Assembly: GCF_023065955.2 (NCBI RefSeq)
Contig: NW_026622797.1
Span: 56,231,689 to 56,295,688 of the forward strand
Length of the DNA stretch: 64,000 nucleotides
Origin: Ursus arctos
Taxonomy: Eukaryota; Chordata; Mammalia; Carnivora; Ursidae
Direction: 5' to 3'
Both the position numbers and the translations under genes were made by a program. Positions 53,011 through 64,000 of the stretch are shown piece after piece (position 1 is the first letter of the stretch; the number at the start of each line of letters is the position of its first letter). Below the pieces are notes generated by a model. It saw nothing but the letters and a program-made list of their open reading frames with translations. It ran no database searches and was not told the origin of the DNA.

Positions 53011-53176
53011 AGATTAAACAAATGAGTACATTTTTCTACTTAGCAGCACTTTATTCCTACTACTCAAAGTCAAGTCTGTCACAATGGCATTGCCAAAAAA
53101 TTCCCATTTTTCTTAAGATCTGACTAAACTAAATCCAACTGCCTTCTTTTAGCCAATGACTTATGTATTAATTTTT

Positions 53177-53374
53177 TTTTTTTTTGAGAGAGAGAGAGAG
53201 AGCATGTGATGTGGGGTGGGGAGGGGCAGAGGAAGAGGGAGAGAGAGAATCTGAAGTAGACTCCCTGCCCAATGCAGAGCCCCATGTGAGGCTGGATCTC
53301 ACAATGCTGAGATCATGACCTGAGCAGAAATCAAGAGTCAGATGCTTAACTGACTGAGCCACCCAGGCGCCCCC
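53177..53374 (-). mobile_element. CAN-SINE
   Basis: T run, GAGAGAGAGAGAG body, TGCTGAGATCATGACCTGAG and ACTGAGCCACCCAGGCGCCC. Flanks TTATGTATTAATTTTT (53161-53176) and TTATGTACTAATTTTT (53375-53390) are the target duplication with one difference. Confidence 0.95.
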
Positions 53375-53500
53375 TTATGTACTAATTTTTGAAGATACTA
53401 AAAGCATTTGATTTTACCTTTTAATTCCACTTCTCTCTAACTTACCTTCATCGAACCTCAGTACTTTATGTGCCTCTTCAGATTTGTTCCAATTTCTTTT

Positions 53501-53712
53501 TTGTTTGTTTGGGTTTTTTGGTTGTTTTTAAAGATTTTATTTATTTATTTGACAGAGAGAGAGAGAACACAAGCAGGAGGAGCAGCAGAGAGAGAGGGAG
53601 AAGTAGGCTCCCCACTGAGCGGGGAGACTGATGTTGGGCTCGATCCCAGGACCCTGGGATCATACCTGAGCCAAAGGCAGCCACTTAACCAACTAAGCCA
53701 CCCAGGCGCCCC
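53501..53712 (-). mobile_element. CAN-SINE
   Basis: A T/G-rich tail, AAAGATTTTATTTATTTATT, GGCTCGATCCCAGGACCC and AAGCCACCCAGGCGCCCC. Flanks TCCAATTTCTTTT (53488) and TCCAATTTCTTTC (53713). Confidence 0.93.
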
Positions 53713-54120
53713 TCCAATTTCTTTCTAATGATAATTGTCTCCACTAATTTCTTTACCAATCTTTGATTTATGCCTTTATCACTGGCTTCTCCTACTTTTA
53801 TCACCTGGTTCCTCCATTACTCCTTAAAAGCATAATCCCAATGCTCTGCTATTCCTTGAACGAACAACACTGCTGAAGATTCAGTTACCGCCTCTGTCAC
53901 TGTTTATTCCTCTCTCACATGTACTCGGAACAGCTTGAGATTCATGGCTCCATATTAAAATTATTCCAAACTATAATATCTTTCCACACATCCCATAGGC
54001 CTCCAGGCTATTCTATCTTTGAATTCATATTGTATACTAATACATTGCAAACTTCTCAACATGGTGCTCCCTTTATGACTTAAATTTAGCATTTCAACTC
54101 TGTCTCTCACTTCTGAGTGC

Positions 54121-54150
54121 ATATCTGTGTGTGTGTGTATGTGTGTGTAT
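54121..54150. repeat. (TG)n short interrupted repeat
   Basis: TG units with a TATG interruption. Confidence 0.85.
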
Positions 54151-55246
54151 AAAATGATCAAATCAAACACTATGCTATGTCTTTCCTCATATTGTTACTT
54201 CTTTCTGCAATGACTCAATCTCTACCAATCAATAATTCTCCATTATTCAAAGGCTAGCTCTAAGTACCTCACATACCATGACTCTTTACTTAATTATATT
54301 CTTTTTCAGAAATACTCTTATATCGCTCTTTTAAAGCTTGAAAGTTTTCCATTGTATTTATTCTCAAGTGTGTTATCTGATCACTCTATATAAAAAGCCC
54401 CTTGAAGATAAAGATTGTGTGTAATTAATTTATCAAAACAAAATTTCAAATTTCAGAAAAGTATACAAAATATTTTTGAAATCTCAAGGCAACATGTATA
54501 ACTCTCATTGTTGTACCTTGCTTATCAGTCTGGCTGACTGTCCCATGTACTTGGTAACCTTTATATTCAGGGTCTTTCTATAATCCACACTATTGCCTAA
54601 AGAAAGCTCTCTAATGTTTCCTTTACAGGGGCTACAGTAACAAGAAAGGCATTGCCACTTCTTTATTGATGTGTTGAAATACAAACAATGGCCAAAGCTC
54701 ATCCTAGTCACTTGTAAACTTCCAAAAAAATAAGATAACAACATCTCCAGTAACTACTGGCATAAAAACTATAAGAGCTGACTAAACCACACCATTCAAT
54801 TCCACTCTTGGGTATAGAATAATATTCTCATTATGGGAGCAAGGCAGTTAGGAAGTGACTGCCTCATGAATATTTGGTTTGCAGTTTGTTATGAAAGATT
54901 CCTGACTTTGCATGGTTTTTGCATGGTCTTTCAAAAGGTACAATCTAAAACTCTCAGTGGGCAGAGGTCCTGTTAACTTTAGTCATCAGTTGGTCATGAT
55001 GTATTTCTCCCTATCTTGGTAACATTATCAAAAATGTATGTTTTCTCTCTCCAGAACCATTTGAATCAACATTCAAATATGCCATTGTCTCTTAGGTTAA
55101 AAGACCCCTTCTTCTGACTCAATTCCCTTCTTCAGTTTCCATTTATAAATAATGCTTCATATTTAATTGCTAGATGAAATATGAGACATATTACTATCTT
55201 GAAAACAATATTATCTCAGTAAAATATAATTTTTTCTTAAGTTCTT

Positions 55247-55452
55247 CTTTTTAAAGATTTTTTTTTAGATTTTTATTTTATTATTTATTTGAGAGAAACA
55301 GTGCAAGAGAAAGCATGAGCAGGGTGACGGGCAGAGGGAGAAGCAGACTCCCCACTGAGCAGGGAGCCCAATGTGGGACTCAATACTTGGACTCCAGGAC
55401 CATGACCTGAGCCGAAGGCAGATGCCTAACTGACTAAGCCACCCAGATGCCC
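55247..55452 (-). mobile_element. CAN-SINE (left unit of a pair)
   Basis: AAAGATTTTTTTTTAGATTT tail, AGCAGACTCCCCACTGAGC, ACCATGACCTGAGCCGAAGG and AAGCCACCCAGATGCCC. It directly abuts a second SINE in the same orientation and has no own flanking repeat. Confidence 0.92.
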
Positions 55453-55634
55453 TTTTCTACAGATTTTTCTTATTTATTCGAGAAAGAGTGAAAGCAAAAG
55501 AGATCACAGAGGGAGAGGGAGAAGCAGACTCGCTGCTGAGTGGAGAGCCTGATGTGGGGCTCAATCCCAGGACCTGGGGATCATGACCCAAGCCGAAGGC
55601 AGTTACTTAACCAACTGAGCCACCCAGGCACCCC
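55453..55634 (-). mobile_element. CAN-SINE (right unit of a pair)
   Basis: CTACAGATTTTTCTTATTTA tail, GGGGCTCAATCCCAGGACC and GAGCCACCCAGGCACCCC. The 19-bp repeat AATTTTTTCTTAAGTTCTT follows at 55635-55653 and also lies before the left unit at 55228-55246. Confidence 0.93.
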
Positions 55635-56238
55635 AATTTTTTCTTAAGTTCTTATCAAAATATCTTTTTAATAAACTTTCAATGAGTCTATCAGAAAAAA
55701 ATATATTAATGCATATATTACCAATGTAAACAACTTATACTAAAATATTTTTAAAGTAAGCATATACCCAAATTCTGTAATCATTGTCTGACTTTGTCCT
55801 AGAAATATAATCAAATAAGATAGACCAGTGTAATGTATTTCTGTTCATACCTAATTTACTTTGTGTATATTAAGTCAGACATTTCATTTGAATATGACCC
55901 AGCAATGGAAATATGCTTCTGTATTTAATTTTTCTTTCTGACCTGCTCCAAATAGGAAAGTCTATGCAAACACAAGTGTACATATTTTTAATTACTATAT
56001 TAAATCTTAAGGCTAATAAAGATTATATGCATTTCAAAGTATAAGAAAAATTTGGTGAGAAAATAAAATATTTAATTGTCCTAAGACACTTTTTATCCTT
56101 GAACACTAATCCTCAATTATTGTATTCAATATAATGAATCGAATATGTATTTTAAGACTTATTCAATAAAGTTAAATGTTAATGAAATGTGACTATAAGA
56201 GGGAATATTTCCCTATTTCTTCATTAGGATCTGTTTCA

Positions 56239-56385
<147 letters not shown>

Positions 56386-56396
56386 CTATAGGAAAA

Positions 56397-56398
<2 letters not shown>

Positions 56399-56427
<29 letters not shown>

Positions 56428-56432
56428 AAATA
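56399..56432. repeat. (AAAT)n microsatellite beside the GRIK2 splice acceptor
   Basis: About eight pure AAAT units, read as TTTA in the transcript. It begins 14 bases upstream of the first base of the 108-bp GRIK2 exon, so it occupies the distal pyrimidine tract and the usual branch-point zone. Confidence 0.96.
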
Positions 56433-58410
56433 GGATTAACAAACAAGTAGAGGAAGATAAAACATTTTTTCACACAAAAAATAGGAAACATTATTTTCAT
56501 TACTTCTCATAAATTGACATGACTACTGATTTTTAAAACATTTTTTCCTCTTCTGAACTTTGGAGGATTTTTGTCTACAGACATTGTCTTAGTCTCAGTA
56601 TAAAAGTTATTATAAATTTTTCATTTTAAATGCATTTTCTACACATAATTTTTTATGAGAAACTTGAAGATTGTTTTAAACGGCACATCTCTTTTTGCAA
56701 ACTGAGAATAATTTAGTCACTTATTATAATACATGAGATAGTGAATATCTCATTGGAGATTGCAAATAGAATTACTGTTATAAAATACCACTCCTAAATT
56801 CATACTAATATGAACATAAACTTATTTTATTACAGAGAAAGAAACTGAATTTAGGAAAACCTATGTTATACAACTTCAATTATACACTTTCCTCTTAGAA
56901 TAATTAACTTATTACTTCATTTTCCTGTAAGTGAGACTGGGAGAAATATATCGAAATTACTTCATGTCAACCTATACTTCCTATAAAAGGAGCTTTACGT
57001 GTAGAAGCAAGTGAAAATATAATAATCTAATTACATAATGGGTTGAACCCATCACAGGTGAGCAAATTTTTGAGGTTTTTTTTTTTTTAATACAAAAAGT
57101 TTTCTCATTCTGCTGGCTATCTAGATAAAAATAATGTTTTCCATTTTTTGCCATTTGGAAATAGCTTGGAAAAATAGTTACATATGAAAATTTTAAGTAA
57201 TGTAACATATACTCACAGCTATAATGTTTGAAAGAATATACACCAAGATCCAAAGAAATAAAATCAAATAGATTATAGGTAACATTTCAACAAGGACTAC
57301 AAATGGATATCATTATTACTACATTTGTTAGGCTCCATGTATTTCTATACTTATGTATAGAAATTCTAAAATAGTTTTAGGCTAATTAATTACAAATAAA
57401 ACAGAAACAATTATAATACATATCTATATACATATTGCAACATGTCATCACTGAGTTTAAACATGCATTAACTGGTCTCCAATAAGGAAGAAAAATATAT
57501 TTTTAATCTATCCTTTTCCAAAGAAAATAATTTTAGGGGAATAACAAAAATGCATTTTAGTACAAAAATAGACAATTTGATCAAGAAGTACAGAAGTATT
57601 AGTAGAGAATAGTAAAAAAAAAAAATCTGGGGTAGAGGCAGCATAAAGAAATGTTTGTCAGGTAAGAATGCACAATAGAACACAATCACAAATTTTATTC
57701 TGAACTTCCTAGCAACCAAAGCAATGAAGAGAATGTGATATAAACACAACATACAGGGTCCATAATTTAAGACATATCAGCTGCCCAGGAGAAGCTCAGC
57801 TTTTCCTGGCATTGAAACCTGAGAGGAATGTCTCCTGTGGGTCCTCAGAAAGAGGCACAACATGTGATTTAGTGGGCGAGGTCCTCGCCAACACCTTACG
57901 TTTAATACAATAGTGAGCTTCCTACAACTGTGTGACACACACCTCAGTATTCAGGTCCTGCATTCAGAAAGCAATTCTTCAACCAGCCAAAGCTGCACAC
58001 TATGTAAGCAGCTCTCTGATGCTCAGTTTTAAAACAGATATAAACATAGAACGTGAAACAAATAAACGAACTACATATTCATCAGGGAGTGTCATTTCAC
58101 CCACCTGAGAGAACATTAAAAATCGCACATGGAAAATTCATGGATATTCTTTGCCAAGGACCTGGAGATTCTTAATTATGACCCTATTTTCACTTTTATT
58201 TTCGAGATGAATAATTTATTATATGCTGAATTGATTATTTCTTTAAAGCCATTAAGAAAAATCTTTTATGGTGATAATCCCTGCGATTTTCCTAGCAAAG
58301 ATTACATTTTCATAGTTGCACTTTCATATAGAAACTCCTGTTATAATCAAATGAAATGTATCCTAAGCTGACAGAAGGATTTCCTTCATGATAGGATAAC
58401 TAGGAAGAAC

Positions 58411-58449
58411 GTGTGTGTGAGTGCGTGTGTGTGTGTGTGTGTGTGTGTG
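58411..58449. repeat. (GT)n microsatellite
   Basis: GT units with GAGTGC interruption, in the 2.7-kb intron. Confidence 0.95.
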
Positions 58450-59078
58450 ATCTTTAGAACTTTGCCTTTTTTTCCCTCACTGTAGGCATTCTTGGTCTAT
58501 AACCATGACAGTTGTAATCAGAAATGATATATGGCCATAAGAATGATTGCATTACGCAATATGAAGTCAATTTTGCACTTTTCTGAATCCAGGTATTCTG
58601 TTTTATATTAACTGCTAATATAATTAAAACAACTAGATGTTATATTTAGGAACCATAGATCTAAATAACAATTCTTTAAGACATGAAATTTAGTGGAGTA
58701 CAAATGGCATTCGTGTTAAAAACTGTTGCTTAAAATATAAACATCCTTTAAACGATATCTCCACATAAATGAAAAGTAATACACATAAAGATTCAGGAAA
58801 GTGAAAACTAACAATGACGTAAATCATAGGTCACAGATTTTCATCTGTTTGCACAATCATAGATACTTTGAAAGATACCCATTTACTTGTCATGTAATTT
58901 TCCCCCTTTTGTTCCACATCACTTAGCAAAAGTGTTAATTTTGCCTGTATGGAGGAAGACAGAAAGTTTAATTCAAAAGATAAAGGTAAATGGTCACCTG
59001 TTAGGAAAACTGAAATAACCTCAATGCATTCACCTTGAAGACAAAAGAGACTAGGCAGACGTGATTCTCCTGACATAC

Positions 59079-59222
59079 CTCTTTAATTAGACTCATAAAG
59101 CGGGTCCCGAAGCGCCAGGGTTTGTGTCTGTTACACTGTAAGGAACTGACTGTCATCTGCGGAAACTGTTGGACGCCCACAGACACCACGTGCACAGCAT
59201 CGTACATTAGAGCAGCGTCAGT
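59079..59222 (-). CDS. GRIK2: GRIK2 coding exon (end of amino-terminal domain), 144 bp
   Basis: This is an internal exon of the kainate receptor subunit GluK2, a glutamate-gated cation channel of the neuronal membrane. Read on the minus strand it gives 48 residues, starting [10 protein letters not shown] and ending RFMSLIKE, without a stop. Using known glycosylation sites in the next exons as anchors, these are about residues 318-365 of the precursor, in the second lobe of the extracellular amino-terminal domain that drives subunit assembly. The Cys in SSLQCNRHK falls at about residue 347, known in GluK2 to form a disulfide with a Cys near residue 96. The acceptor is CTTCAG just above 59222 and the donor is GAG/GTATGT just below 59079; both boundaries are phase 0. 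One residue differs from the GluK2 sequence as I recall it: Gly in SVGVQQ where I expect Ala. GRIK1 differs more clearly through this stretch, so the paralogue call is firm. Confidence 0.97.
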
Positions 59223-59561
59223 CTGAAGGCCGAGAAAAAGGAAATACGGAGTCAATACAACCAGCGAAACCCACGGTAGGAGGTTTGGAAGGGGACTGTA
59301 GGAAGGAGTAAGAGAAATAAATACTCATTTTACCTTCATGTAACAGAAAAAACAGTATTTCTGATGTTCTGGTTCTCTTAAATAAGATACTGTGATCAAA
59401 TGACTAGATCAGCTCCATTAGGACAGTTGACCTATCCTCCCTTTCCTGAAGTAATAACCCAGTTTTATATTGTCCTAGTATCTCCGTTAAAGTAGGAAAT
59501 ATGTGAAGACATTCATTATTTCACTTTTGTCATCCCCTCTGGCTCTGTTTGATTGTCTCAC

Positions 59562-59597
59562 TACACACACATACACACACACGCGTACGCACACGCT
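59562..59597. repeat. (CA)n with CG steps
   Basis: CA units interrupted by ATA and GCGTACGC, an alternating purine-pyrimidine stretch of about 36 bp. Confidence 0.92.
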
Positions 59598-61059
59598 CAG
59601 GATGAATGCAACTGGAAACATTCTGAATGGTTACATAAATGACATATTGTATATAAAAGTAAATAAACAAGTTCCTTGCATGGGAAGAACAAAAGAGATT
59701 TGAAAGGAGATTCACCCAAAAAGCTTAGATAAAATCCCCGATCTTTTCTTCAACTTAATTTTTCAAAAGGTTCAATCTCAGAAATGATGCTACAGTTTTG
59801 AATCTCAATACACGTATTAATTCCTTTTTAAGAAACTAAGCTTAATCCCCTGTACTGTTTTCTTTTCCCCAAATTTCCATATGAATAAAAGTTCATTTTG
59901 TCTTCTCAAGTAAAACGAATATGAATTCCACTGTGTTTGCACCTGCTCAAATGACTGACCGCTTTAGAAGTTGATGATAAAAAATAAAATGTTTATAAGT
60001 ATAACAAACCAGAGGCTTAGTGACTGTCAACTGCTGTGTTAAATGGACCCTCGCATTGTGTCTGACGGATCGATGCCAGGCTCACTACCTATGCACCAGG
60101 GCCGCACTGACTGTACTGCTAGCAATGAACTTTGGGCCATCTGCTTGGCATGCTTCGGAATAAAAGCATATATTTCCTCTTCTCATTCACACAATTAGTG
60201 AGCTGTGAAATGAATTCCAAAATGAATAGGAACCCTGTAGATTATAGCGTTTGCCACAATACAATACAAAATCAGTACACACAGTCGCTTTCATGCAAAT
60301 GGATCCTAAGGAGCTTTACCACATAAAATGGAAGACAGCTAAAGAGCACAATGCAGTGACAGAACATAATAATAATGCTATTTTATAGTTCATAAATCTT
60401 TGGGGAATATAGCTCAGATTCCTAACCTTCACTTTGTAAATACCAGCTGACTACTTTCGGGTCCTCTGAAGGCTGCAGAGTGAAAATAGGCTCATGGAGT
60501 TGATACGGGCATACATCATGAGCCCGAGGATTAGACTGATATTTGTCTTTGGCCTGAGGTAACATTCAGGGGACATATTTTAGATACCGCACAGGTGGTC
60601 ATAAAAACACTTACCAAGACATGAAAGACACATTTGATTTCAAAATAAAATGAATTTTTTTAAAAATATCACTGTGAACAAAGGTATAGAGGCATGAACA
60701 CTTTCACACACCACTCGAGAGAACATAAAGGACAATTTTGCAATTTGCACCACAGAAGAGCCTTAAAAATATCCATGCTCTTTTTAACCCAGTAATTTCT
60801 TTCTGGAATTTGCCCTAAGCAAATCAGAGATAAGAACAAAAGCTACATACATGATTTATTTTCTTTAAAAAGTGGACACCTACTGAATGTTCAAACTAAC
60901 GAAATATAATAAAATCACAGTGATGTTTTATATAACCACTAAAAACTATGTTTTGAAAAATAATCAGTTAGGTGAGAAATTGCATGTGATATGACGCTAA
61001 GCGTAAAAATAGATAATACAGAGCTATATGTTCAGCATAAGCCGTTATATATCTTTATA

Positions 61060-61245
61060 GGTACTTCATATGTACTACTTTATTTAATTCTCACAATAAT
61101 GGTTCAATAAAAGCACTACTATTGTTCCCATTTTACAAATGATGAATCCAAGTTTGAAGATGTTAACTAAGCAAAGTCACAGTTAACAAGTGGAGAGGCC
61201 CCAGACTCAGCATCTCTGCTCATAGCTAGTATTCTTAGCCACCAT
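61060..61245 (-). mobile_element. MIR remnant
   Basis: Reverse-complement MIR: TTTAATTCTCACAATAATGG, CCATTTTACAAATGATGAAT and GCAAAGTCACAGTTAACAAG. Confidence 0.75.
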
Positions 61246-62089
61246 ATAACATGTTGTATCAACAGCAACAGCAGATCGAAAAGAAAATACACTAAAATGA
61301 AACCAATGATTATTCTCGAAAGTTAGTAATTAATGGAATTTAAATTTTTTCTTTTTATTTTCTACAGTTTAAGATAGTTTGCTAAATACCATTCAATAAT
61401 TTTCAAGATGAAAACTTTGATCTATTTCCACAAAATAATTAAAATAATATAAATATGATATTACTACTATTCTGCCATGATTTACTGACTTACATGATCT
61501 TATATGACTTATATGAAAATCCTAGAGTAGTAATCTTATCTAAAATGACAATGTTAACAAAGAATTTTGCCAAATTAAGAGTTTGAAAAATTGTTTTTGG
61601 TACATAGTTTCAGCATCAAGATCAGAGGACAGACTAGTTGATAATAAAACTATTTGAGACCTGTGATTTTAAATGTAATTATAAAAGATAGTATTTATTA
61701 AATAGAATATAAATACTAGAGAAAAAAATTGTGAATTGTTAAAAAGATGCTGATCAAATTACTTCCTGAATTTCCAGTTTTAAAATATGTTGACTTATGG
61801 TAAAGTGATACACAGAACTTGAGAAACTACTCTCGATGATATTTTCATCAGTTTAGAGTGTTACTTTGGTCCTACTTTTAGACTGGTTGTTTTAGGTAAT
61901 AATATAGAGTTATTTTCCATTTATACTTGCTATCCTGTCGGAGTCAACTTTACTGTCTTCTTTGCAAAACCATACATATGCAAATTCTTTCACCTTTGAG
62001 TTGTGAAAAAACTCTAGTGTTTCAAAAGTGTTTTTCTGATTTTCACAAGAATGCATAAGCTTGAAAATCTCTTATACTAGTAATAGTAT

Positions 62090-62280
62090 TACTTAACACT
62101 CATTTACTATGTATGAGACATTCTCTTTAAATCATTCCCTTTAAATTCTTGCAACCAAGCACCAGTTGAAAATCCACTGAGTTTGTACCAATTAGAAAAC
62201 TGAGGCAGAGAACAGTTAAGTAACTGGCCTAAGCAGCCAGCATGTGGACGTGGAGCTGGATTTGAAACCAGACAATCTAT
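62090..62280 (-). mobile_element. MIR remnant
   Basis: Reverse-complement MIR: ACTCATTTACTATGTATGAG, TTAGAAAACTGAGGCAGAG, TAAGTAACTGGCCTAAGC and TGGATTTGAAACCAGAC. Confidence 0.8.
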
Positions 62281-62884
62281 CCAGAGTTCACAGCTTATTC
62301 TCTGGTTTTTGCTCAGAGCTCTACATTTAATAAAGCAAAACAGTTTAAATGCTTTTAAAGTTACAAAATATAAGAAATGTCAATACGTATTTGAATGTAT
62401 TAATCTACATCATGTTTCGATAAGTGGTAAATACATAACAAAAATGGGCTGCAAAGTAAGGAAATGTATAGATTGTGGAGAATGGATAAATACAACCTCA
62501 CTAAAAAAGAATACATCAATATATGGGGTTGGGTCAATACTAGGTTAGTCAGGAAGTAACATTAACCAGAAATGACTTCATGAAAGTAGATTTCTTCTAT
62601 GCAGTTGCTGCTCAGGGGTTCTTAAAAGGAAAAGTTCCCAGAATGTCTTCCAAGATCAGGCTCAAGGGGCGTCTCTTACTCCCAACTCTAAATTGTAGAG
62701 ATTGAATGAGCTGTTCTTGCTAAGTGTTGCACCCTCTCATATTGACTTTATAGTCTCTTGCCTTGACTTTTCTCTTGATGGAAAATAGGAGGAAAAAAAG
62801 GGAGGGTGGAAGAGAAGAGTAAAAAAGTCCAGGAGACACACCAGTTAATTACTTTATCATTTTTATAATATTATTACTATCAAA

Positions 62885-63055
62885 TTATATTGCATGCTTA
62901 CTCTGTACTACACAACTGTGTCAATTTCTTTACCTGCATTGTCTCATTTAATTCCACCAAGACCATATATTTTAGGTGATATTACTATTATGATTTTAGA
63001 AAGAAGGAAACTGAAGCTTAGCAAGGTTAAAGTAATTTTCTCAAGGTCTTGTCAC
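62885..63055 (-). mobile_element. MIR remnant
   Basis: Reverse-complement MIR: GCATGCTTACTCTGTACTAC, TTGTCTCATTTAATTCCACC, GAAGGAAACTGAAGCTTAGC and TTTTCTCAAGGTCTTGTC. A hairpin CTCAAGGT...ACCTTGAG lies at 63040-63061. Confidence 0.75.
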
Positions 63056-63065
63056 CTTGAGAAAG

Positions 63066-63210
63066 AAGACTCAGAAAACAAGACTCAGGCAAAGCTTGGC
63101 TCTTTGAACTACTGTCCAAACTATCATAACAAGACTGGCAGAAATAAGACTTAGAAACAAGACTCAGGCAAGACCTAATTCTTAGACCCACTATCGGAAC
63201 TATCATAACC
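63066..63210. repeat. Diverged tandem duplication, period about 79 bp
   Basis: ACAAGACTCAGGCAA and AACTATCATAAC occur at about 63078 and 63118 and again at about 63157 and 63199. The two units have diverged, so the event is old. Confidence 0.85.
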
Positions 63211-64000
63211 AACTATCTCTCTTTAGCTTATTCCTATTGAAACTATGAAAGGCAATGGAGGATAAGCTGATGGCATCAGGTCTCATATCTTCGGAGGCTC
63301 TGCTGAACACCAATTATGTCCCCGGGGCCCAAAGAGAGTACGTCTCTGAGCTGTGATACAAATTAAAGTTCCTTTGACTCCGAGTCAGATTTTTTTCTTT
63401 TACAGCATAGCTACCTCTAAAGAAAGCTTCAGGGTTGAACATAACTGTAATTTAACCAGTGAAATTAAAATAGAGTATGTGTACAATTTGGTCATTAAAA
63501 TCCATATGAGGGGTTTAAATAACTTTGTAGTCACTCACACCCTAAATTACAAAGACAAAAGCTAAGCAGAGAAAAAAAAAAATGTCAGCAATGAAGATAA
63601 AACAATCTGTCCTATTTTCTCTCTTTTAAGAATAATTACTCACTTATATATAAATAGGTCACACTTACTGGAAAGCTAGAATAGCTCTTTGCCCTGGGAA
63701 TACAGCTCAGAAGGAAGTGCAGACCAGGCAGGTATAGACAGATCTAAGTGCAAACCTCCATGCTTCACTGCTAGGTCAAGTATCTATTGATAGTCATCGG
63801 AGCACCCTTGAGAGACTACCTCAGACTAGACTGGAGTTGGAACTTTATTTTTCTTTCCAAAATAAGTTAGTTAACCTACAAAGAATGTCTGTCAGCCAAA
63901 AACTTGCTTTGCAAACCTTTGAAATTGTGTGATGCAGTCTTACACATTTCAATAAAACTGTAGTGATCTAAACGGGTGACTTGAAAAGATCATGAGAAGT

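Larger units (their letters stand above)
56386..59078 (-). other. GRIK2: GRIK2 intron, 2.7 kb
   Basis: This complete short intron runs from the donor GTATGT at 59073-59078 to the acceptor TCCTATAG at 56386. A TTTA repeat sits just upstream of the acceptor and a GT repeat lies near 58411. I see no interspersed repeat that I can name in the rest. Confidence 0.93.
59223..64000 (-). other. GRIK2: GRIK2 intron, part (upstream of the 144-bp exon)
   Basis: This is the 3' part of the intron preceding the 144-bp exon. The preceding coding exon was not found here and must lie past 64000. The segment holds an alternating purine-pyrimidine repeat near 59570, three MIR remnants between 61.0 and 63.1 kb, and an old tandem duplication near 63.1 kb. 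The stretches 59600-61050 and 63220-64000 show nothing I can name. The latter has a local GC-rich patch near 63290-63360. Confidence 0.9.

Noticed and set aside
59562..59597. Z-DNA-forming regulatory site
   Set aside because: The alternating purine-pyrimidine tract could adopt Z-DNA, but nothing else at the site suggests a regulatory role; listed only as a repeat.
60400..60620. Possible further GRIK2 exon upstream of the 144-bp exon
   Set aside because: No frame matches the expected amino-terminal-domain residues that precede [10 protein letters not shown], and no acceptor/donor pair brackets a fitting frame.

Overview
The window is vertebrate nuclear DNA, AT-rich and intron-dominated. Abundant tRNA-derived CAN-SINEs and a carnivore-type L1 3' end mark it as Carnivora. 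The SINE subfamily, with a long CT-rich tail ending in a repeated AAATA motif, resembles copies known from bears and pinnipeds (caniform, probably arctoid); the exact species cannot be read from the sequence.

The only gene I can support is GRIK2 (glutamate ionotropic receptor kainate type subunit 2, GluK2), on the minus strand. Four internal coding exons are present, in transcript order 59079-59222, 56278-56385, 40517-40630 and 7397-7603. They encode 191 consecutive residues, about 318-508 of the precursor: the end of the amino-terminal domain, the linker to the ligand-binding domain, and most of the S1 half of the glutamate/kainate site. All four are phase 0 at both ends and show GT-AG boundaries. 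The exons upstream (signal peptide, most of the amino-terminal domain) lie beyond position 64000. The exons downstream (pore with the Q/R editing site, S2, C-tail) lie before position 1.

Everything else is intron: part of the downstream intron (1-7396), introns of 32.9 kb (7604-40516), 15.6 kb (40631-56277) and 2.7 kb (56386-59078), and part of the upstream intron (59223-64000). They hold old LINE2, MIR and DNA-transposon remnants, several ages of LINE-1 (two head-to-tail ORF2 fragments at 43.7-47.0 kb, a nested pair near 20.3 kb, and very short 3' stubs), about a dozen CAN-SINEs, and many microsatellites. No second gene, structural RNA gene, CRISPR array or bacterial-type element was seen.

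The observations most worth a second look are: a tetranucleotide repeat inside the splice-acceptor region of the exon at 56278-56385, which also has a weak donor; a 40-bp-armed inverted repeat at an L1 insertion site; a CAN-SINE cut in half by a roughly 290-bp micro-inversion; a perfect 61-bp tandem duplication; and two L1 insertions only about 65 bp long with clear target-site duplications. I saw no evidence of a novel gene system.
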